From assembly GCF_937958535.1 (NCBI RefSeq), contig NZ_CALGNQ010000045.1, positions 1-20,532 on the forward strand: a DNA stretch of 20,532 nucleotides. The letters are read 5' to 3'. Position numbers and translations under genes: made by a program. Below are positions 13,571 to 20,532 of this stretch, piece by piece. The stretch is from an uncultured Georgenia sp. Its GTDB lineage: Bacteria > Actinomycetota > Actinomycetes > Actinomycetales > Actinomycetaceae. The notes under the pieces were generated by a model. It searched no databases and was not told the origin of the DNA. It saw nothing but the letters and a program-made list of their open reading frames with translations. Position 1 is the stretch's first letter. Each line of letters begins with the position of its first letter.

Positions 13571-16500
13571 ATGGGGCCGATCCACGGGAGCCCACCGCAG
13601 TCCGGAGCGCCGCCACGGCAGGGGCTCTACGACCCTGCCTACGAGCACGACGCCTGCGGGGTGGCGTTCGTCGCCACCCTGCGCGGTACTCCGGGCCGCG
13701 ACATCGTCGACGCGGGCCTCACCGCGCTGGCCAACCTGGCCCACCGCGGCGCCGTCGGCGCGGAGGAGGACACCGGCGACGGTGCCGGCATCCTCCTCCA
13801 GGTCCCCGACGCGTTCCTCCGTGCCGTGCTCCCCTTCTCCCTGCCGGAGCCGGGCCACTACGCCGTCGGGATGGCGATGCTCCCCGGCGGCCAGGGCGCC
13901 TCCGCCGAACGGGCGACCGCGGTCGCCGCCGTCGAGCGGATCGCGGCCGAGGAGGGGCTGCACGTCCTGGGCTGGCGCGAGGTGCCGGTCGACCCGCTGG
14001 TCGTCGGCCCCACCGCCCGGGCGGCCATGCCCGCCCTGCGGCAGCTCCTCGTCGCCGACGCGGCCGGCACCCGGCACGGGATCGCGCTCGACCGGCTCGC
14101 CTACCGGCTGCGCAAGCGCGCCGAGCACGAGGTCGGGGTGTACTTCGCCTCCCTCTCCGCCCGCACCCTGGTGTACAAGGGCATGCTCACCACCGCCCAG
14201 CTCGCCCCGTTCTTCCCCGACCTCACCGACCCCCGGCTGGTGAGCACCCTGGCGCTCGTCCACTCCCGCTTCTCCACCAACACCTTCCCGTCGTGGCCGC
14301 TGGCCCAGCCCTTCCGGCTCGTCGCCCACAACGGGGAGATCAACACCGTCCGCGGGAACCGCAACTGGATGGCGGCCCGCGAGGGCGTGGCCTCCTCCGA
14401 GCTGCTCGGCGACCTCGAGCCGCTGCTGCCCATCTGCCCACCGGACGCCAGCGACTCCGCCTCCTTCGACGAGGTGCTCGAGCTGCTCCACCTCGCCGGA
14501 CGCTCCCTGCCCCACGCCGTCCTCATGATGATCCCGGAGGCGTGGCAGAACCACCCCGACATGGACCCCGCCCGCCGGGCGTTCTACGAGTACCACGGCG
14601 CGATCATGGAGCCCTGGGACGGGCCGGCCGCCATGGCGTTCACCGACGGCACACTCGTCGGGGCCGTCCTGGACCGCAACGGCCTGCGCCCCGCCCGCTA
14701 CTGGGTCACCACCGACGGCCTGGTCGTCCTCGCCTCCGAGTCCGGGGTGCTCGACCTCGACCCGGCGACCGTCACCCGCAAGGGGCGCCTCGAGCCGGGC
14801 CGCATGTTCCTCGTCGACACCGCGGCCGGCACCATCGTCGACGACGACGAGCTCAAGGCCGAGCTCGCCGCCGCGCAGCCCTACGCCGACTGGCTCGCCG
14901 AGCACACCCTCCATCTCGCCGACCTGCCCGAGCGGGAGCACGTGCGCCACTCCCGCTCCTCGGTGGTGCGCCGCCAGCAGGTGTTCGGCTACACCGAGGA
15001 GGAGCTGCGCATCGTCCTGGCGCCGATGGCCCAGACCGGTGTGGAGGCCCTGGGGTCGATGGGCACCGACACCCCGGTGGCGGTGCTCTCCAGCCGTCCC
15101 CGACTGCTCTTCGACTACTTCACCCAGCAGTTCGCCCAGGTGACCAACCCGCCGCTGGACGCGATCCGCGAGGAGCTGGTGACCTCGCTCGGCGGCGCGA
15201 TCGGCCCCGAGCCCAACCTCCTTGCCGAGATCCCCGAGCACGTGCGCAAGCTCGTCCTGCCCTTCCCGACGATCGACAACGACCAGCTCGCCAAGATCGT
15301 CCACATCGGGTCGGCCCGGGCCGGGGGCGGGCTGCGCTCCGTCGTCATCTCCGGGCTCTACCCGGTCGCCGGCGGGGGTGCCGCACTCGAACAGCGGCTG
15401 GAGGAGATCTTCGCCGAGGTGGACGCCGCGATCGAGAACGGGGTGAGCTTCATCGTCCTGTCCGACCGCCACTCCACCGCCACCCTGGCGCCGATCCCCT
15501 CGCTGCTCCTCACCGCGGCCGTCCACCACCACACGCTGCGCCGGCGCGCCCGCACCAAGATCAGCCTCCTCGTCGAGGCCGGGGACGTCCGCGAGGTCCA
15601 CCACGTCGCCCTCCTCATCGGGTACGGTGCGGCCGCCGTCAACCCCTACCTCGCCATGGAGAGCGCCGAGGAGCTCGTCCACGCCGGCGCCGTCACCGGC
15701 GTCACCCCCGAGGAGGCGGTGCGCAACGTCATCCGCGCGCTCGGCAAGGGCGTGCTCAAGGTGATGAGCAAGATGGGCATCTCCACGGTGGCCTCCTACC
15801 GCGGCGCCCAGGTGTTCGAGTCGCTCGGGCTGTCCCGTGAGCTCGTCGACCGGTACTTCACCGGCACCCCCGCCCCGCTCGACGGCGTGGGCCTCGACGT
15901 GCTCGCCGCCGAGGTGGCCGCCCGGCACGCCACCGCCTACCCGCCGTCGGGCATCTCCCCGGCGCACCGCAGCCTGCCCGTGGGCGGGGAGTACCAGTGG
16001 CGCCGCGAGGGCGAGCCGCACCTCTTCGACCCGGAGACCGTCTTCCGGCTGCAGCACGCCACCCGCAGCCGCCGCATGGACATCTTCCGCGACTACACCC
16101 GCCGGGTGGACGAGCAGTCCGAGCGCCTCATGACGCTGCGCGGCCTGTTCCGGCTGCGGCAGGACCACCCGATCCCGGTCGAGGAGGTCGAGCCGGTCAG
16201 CGAGATCGTCAAGCGCTTCTCCACGGGTGCGATGTCCTACGGGTCGATCTCCGCCGAGGCACACGAGACGCTCGCGATCGCGATGAACATGCTCGGCGCG
16301 AAGTCCAACACCGGCGAGGGCGGTGAGGACCCCGACCGGCTGCACGACCCGCGCCGTCGCTCGGCGGTCAAGCAGGTCGCCTCCGGGCGGTTCGGCGTCA
16401 CCGCCGAGTACCTCACCAACGCCGACGACATCCAGATCAAGATCGCGCAGGGCGCCAAGCCGGGGGAGGGCGGCCAGCTGCCCGGCCCCAAGGTCTACCC

Positions 16501-18134
16501 GTGGATCGCCGGCACCCGGCACTCCACCCCCGGCGTCGGGCTCATCTCCCCGCCGCCGCACCACGACATCTACTCCATCGAGGACCTCGCCCAGCTCATC
16601 CACGACCTGAAGAACGCCAACCCGCGGGCCCGTATCCACGTCAAGCTCGTCAGCGAGGTCGGCATCGGGACCGTGGCGGCGGGCGTGGCCAAGGCGCACG
16701 CCGACGTCGTCCTCGTCTCCGGGCACGACGGCGGGACGGGCGCCAGCCCGCTCACCTCGCTCAAGCACGCCGGCGGGCCGTGGGAGCTCGGGCTGGCCGA
16801 GACGCAGCAGACCCTGCTGCTCAACGGGCTGCGCGACCGGATCGTCGTGCAGACCGACGGGCAGCTGAAGACCGGGCGGGACGTCGTCGTCGCGGCGCTG
16901 CTCGGTGCGGAGGAGTTCGGCTTCGCCACCGCCCCGCTCGTCGTCGCCGGCTGCGTCATGATGCGGGTCTGCCACCTCGACACCTGCCCGGTCGGCATCG
17001 CCACGCAGAACCCCGAGCTCCGTGCCCGCTACACCGGCCGGGCGGAGCACGTCGTCGCCTTCTTCGAGTTCATCGCCCAGGAGGTGCGCGAGCTGCTCGC
17101 GTCGCTCGGGCTGCGGTCCATCGACGAGGCGGTGGGCCGGGTCGACCTGCTCGACACGGCCGCCGCGGTGGGGCACTGGAAGGCCGCCGGCCTCGACCTG
17201 TCCCCGATCCTCGCGGCCGTGGACCCCGCCCCCGGCACCGCACGGCGCTGCGTGCGCGCCCAGGACCACGGCCTGGACCGGAGCCTGGACGTCACCCTCC
17301 TCGAGCGGGCCCGCCCCGCGCTGGAGGACGGCGAGCCGGTCCGCATCGACCTGCCCGTGCGCAACGTCCACCGCACCGTCGGCACCCGCCTCGGCCACGA
17401 GGTCACCCGCCGCTACGGGGCCGCCGGCCTGCCGGACGGCACGATCGACATCACCCTGCGCGGCACCGCCGGCCAGTCCTTCGGCGCGGTCCTGCCTCCG
17501 GGCATCACGCTGCGCCTCCTCGGCGACGCCAACGACTACGTGGGCAAGTCGCTCAGCGGCGGGAGGATCGTCATCCGGCCCGAGCTGGAGTCCCGGCTCA
17601 CCGCCGCCGAGAACACGGTCGCGGGGAACGTCATCGGCTATGGCGCAACCTCGGGTGAGCTCTTCCTCTCCGGGCGGGTCGGGGAGCGCTTCTGCGTGCG
17701 CAACTCCGGGGCCACCGCCGTCGTCGAGGGGGTGGGCGACCACGCCCTGGAGTACATGACCGGCGGCACCGTCCTCATCGCCGGGCCCACCGGCCGCAAC
17801 CTCGGCGCCGGGATGTCCGGCGGCACCGCCTACGTCCTGGACCTCGACGAGCGGAGGGTCAACGCCCCGGCGCTGGCCGACGGCGAGCTCCTCGTCGTCG
17901 CGCTCGACGCCGAGGACCGCTCCATCGTCCTCGACCTGCTGCACCGCCACCACGAGCACACCGGGTCGGCCGTTGCCGCCGGGCTGCTCGCCGACCCGGA
18001 CGCCGCCTGCGCCCGCTTCGTCAAGGTCCTGCCCCGCCGTTTCGCGGCCGTCTCCGCCGCCCTCGCCGATGCGGCCCAGGAGGGGCTGGACGTCGGCTCC
18101 CCGGACGTGTGGAACACCATCCTGGAGGTGTCCA

Positions 18135-18142
<8 letters not shown>
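13571..18142 (+). CDS. gltB: Glutamate synthase (NADPH) large subunit
   Basis: The large subunit of GOGAT takes the amide of glutamine and transfers it to 2-oxoglutarate, giving two glutamates. The 1523-residue product is full length. A 28-residue propeptide precedes the predicted N-terminal nucleophile C29 (HDACGVAFVA); the class-II amidotransferase domain includes AHNGEIN (about 252-258). The central domain follows, then the FMN domain starting near 884 (STGAMSYGSIS). The 3Fe-4S cysteines C1128, C1134 and C1139 lie in CVMMRVCHLDTC, and the C-terminal GxGxG helix spans about 1300-1425. The start is ATG 13571 with AAAGGA 8 nt upstream. gltD begins within its last codons. Regulation may involve the inverted repeat just upstream. 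Confidence 0.98.
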
Positions 18143-19631
<1,489 letters not shown>

Positions 19632-19684
19632 CGACATGCTGTCCACGGGTCCGACGTCCCGGTCGTGCGCCCGGGTCCGGACGC

Positions 19685-19690
19685 TAGGCT
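19685..19690 (+). promoter_or_regulatory. -10 of the pyk promoter, probably leaderless
   Basis: TAGGCT ends seven bases before the pyk ATG at 19698, and no Shine-Dalgarno lies between, so the transcript likely starts at or beside the ATG. The TAGGCTGAC string is shared with the efp -10 region. A -35 is not clear. Confidence 0.55.
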
Positions 19691-19697
19691 GACACCC

Positions 19698-20532
19698 ATG
19701 CGTAGAGCGAAGATCGTGTGCACCATCGGTCCGGCCACCGAGTCCGCCGACCAGATCCAAGCGCTCGTGGACGCCGGTATGGACGTGGCCCGGATCAACC
19801 GGAGCCACGGGTCTGCCGCCGAGCACGAGGCCGTCTACCACCGGGTCCGCGCCGCCGCCCAGGCCTCGGGTCGCGCGGTGGCGGTGCTCGTCGATCTCCA
19901 GGGTCCCAAGATCCGGCTGGGCCGCTTCGTCGAGGGCGAGGTCCAGCTCACCGAGGGGCAGACGTTCACCATCACCACCGAGGACGTCCCGGGCACCGCG
20001 GAGATCGCGTCGACCACGTACGCGGGCCTGCCCGGCGACTGCAAGCCCGGCGACCGGATCCTCATCGACGACGGCCGCGTGGCCGTGCGGATCATCGAGG
20101 TCTCCGGCCCGCGGGTGGTCACCCGGGTCGAGGTGCCCGGTCCGGTCTCCAACAACAAGGGCCTCAACCTGCCGGGGGTGGCGGTCAGCGTCCCCGCGCT
20201 GTCGGAGAAGGACAAGGAGGATCTGCGCTGGGCGATCCGGCTCGGGGCCGACGTCATCGCGCTGTCCTTCGTCCGGTCGGCCGCCGACATCGAGGACGTC
20301 CACGCGATCATGGACGAGGAGGGCCGCCGCCTTCCCGTCATCGCCAAGATCGAGAAGCCGCAGGCGGTGGACAACCTCGTCGAGATCGTCGGCGCCTTCG
20401 ACGGCATCATGGTCGCCCGCGGCGACCTCGGCGTCGAGCTGCCCCTCGAGGAGGTGCCGCTGGTCCAGAAGCGCGCGGTCGAGCTCGCCCGCCGCAACGC
20501 CAAGCCGGTCATCGTCGCCACCCAGGTGCTCG
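19698..20532 (+). CDS. pyk: Pyruvate kinase, 5' part
   Basis: Transfers phosphate from PEP to ADP, the last step of glycolysis. The first 278 residues are visible; the gene runs off the window, leaving roughly 200 residues unseen. The N-terminus MRRAKIVCTIGPAT is canonical. ARINRSHGS (32-40), DLQGPKIRLG, IDDGRVAV in the B domain, VSNNKGLNLPGV, the catalytic K217 and metal ligand E219 (AKIEKP), D243 (ARGDLGVELP) and KPVIVATQV are all present. ATG 19698 is the only sensible start. Allosteric residues of the C-terminal domain cannot be judged. The gltB-gltD-pyk order recurs in actinobacteria. Confidence 0.97.
   Translation, partial: MRRAKIVCTIGPATESADQIQALVDAGMDVARINRSHGSAAEHEAVYHRVRAAAQASGRAVAVLVDLQGPKIRLGRFVEGEVQLTEGQTFTITTEDVPGTAEIASTTYAGLPGDCKPGDRILIDDGRVAVRIIEVSGPRVVTRVEVPGPVSNNKGLNLPGVAVSVPALSEKDKEDLRWAIRLGADVIALSFVRSAADIEDVHAIMDEEGRRLPVIAKIEKPQAVDNLVEIVGAFDGIMVARGDLGVELPLEEVPLVQKRAVELARRNAKPVIVATQVL

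Overview
The window is a gene-dense chromosomal segment of a very GC-rich actinobacterium. GTG and TTG starts are frequent, stop/start overlaps are common, and all genes lie on the + strand. The gene order rarA - rpsD - DUF948 protein - small membrane protein - alaS - ruvX - mltG - aroE - prepilin peptidase - aroC - aroK - aroB - ... - efp - nusB is a familiar actinobacterial core neighbourhood. A stand-alone rpsD beside alaS, rather than in the rpoA operon, suggests Micrococcales. I cannot name a genus. No rRNA, tRNA, CRISPR array, IS element or prophage gene is visible.

Layout. Positions 1-966 hold the 3' part of rarA. rpsD (1129-1761) has its own leader and ends at a strong terminator hairpin. 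A run then follows: two small membrane-associated proteins (1875-2458), alaS with a TTG start, ruvX, mltG, aroE and a CpaA-type prepilin peptidase (to 8356). aroC-aroK-aroB (8427-11253) are linked by ATGA overlaps. Between aroB and efp lies a two-gene module: a SatD-like protein with a C-terminal HTH (11332-11943), and a three-helix membrane protein overlapping it by ATGA (11940-12311). efp and nusB follow, closed by a perfect 12-bp terminator hairpin. A 229-bp intergenic region leads to gltB-gltD (13571-19631) and the 5' part of pyk (19698 to the window end).

How the genes fit together. aroB, aroE, aroK and aroC cover four shikimate-pathway steps. The dehydroquinase (aroQ/aroD) is absent from this cluster. 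gltBD makes glutamate from glutamine and 2-oxoglutarate, and pyk supplies pyruvate. alaS, rpsD, efp, nusB and ruvX serve translation and rRNA synthesis or maturation; mltG trims nascent peptidoglycan; rarA acts at stalled forks.

The two most unusual items are regulatory or uncharacterised. First is the SatD-like/membrane-protein pair, with an 8-bp inverted repeat inside its promoter and an apparently leaderless start. Second is a perfect 14-bp inverted repeat in the gltB leader: one arm overlaps a possible -35 and directly follows a terminator-like hairpin, the other overlaps the gltB Shine-Dalgarno.
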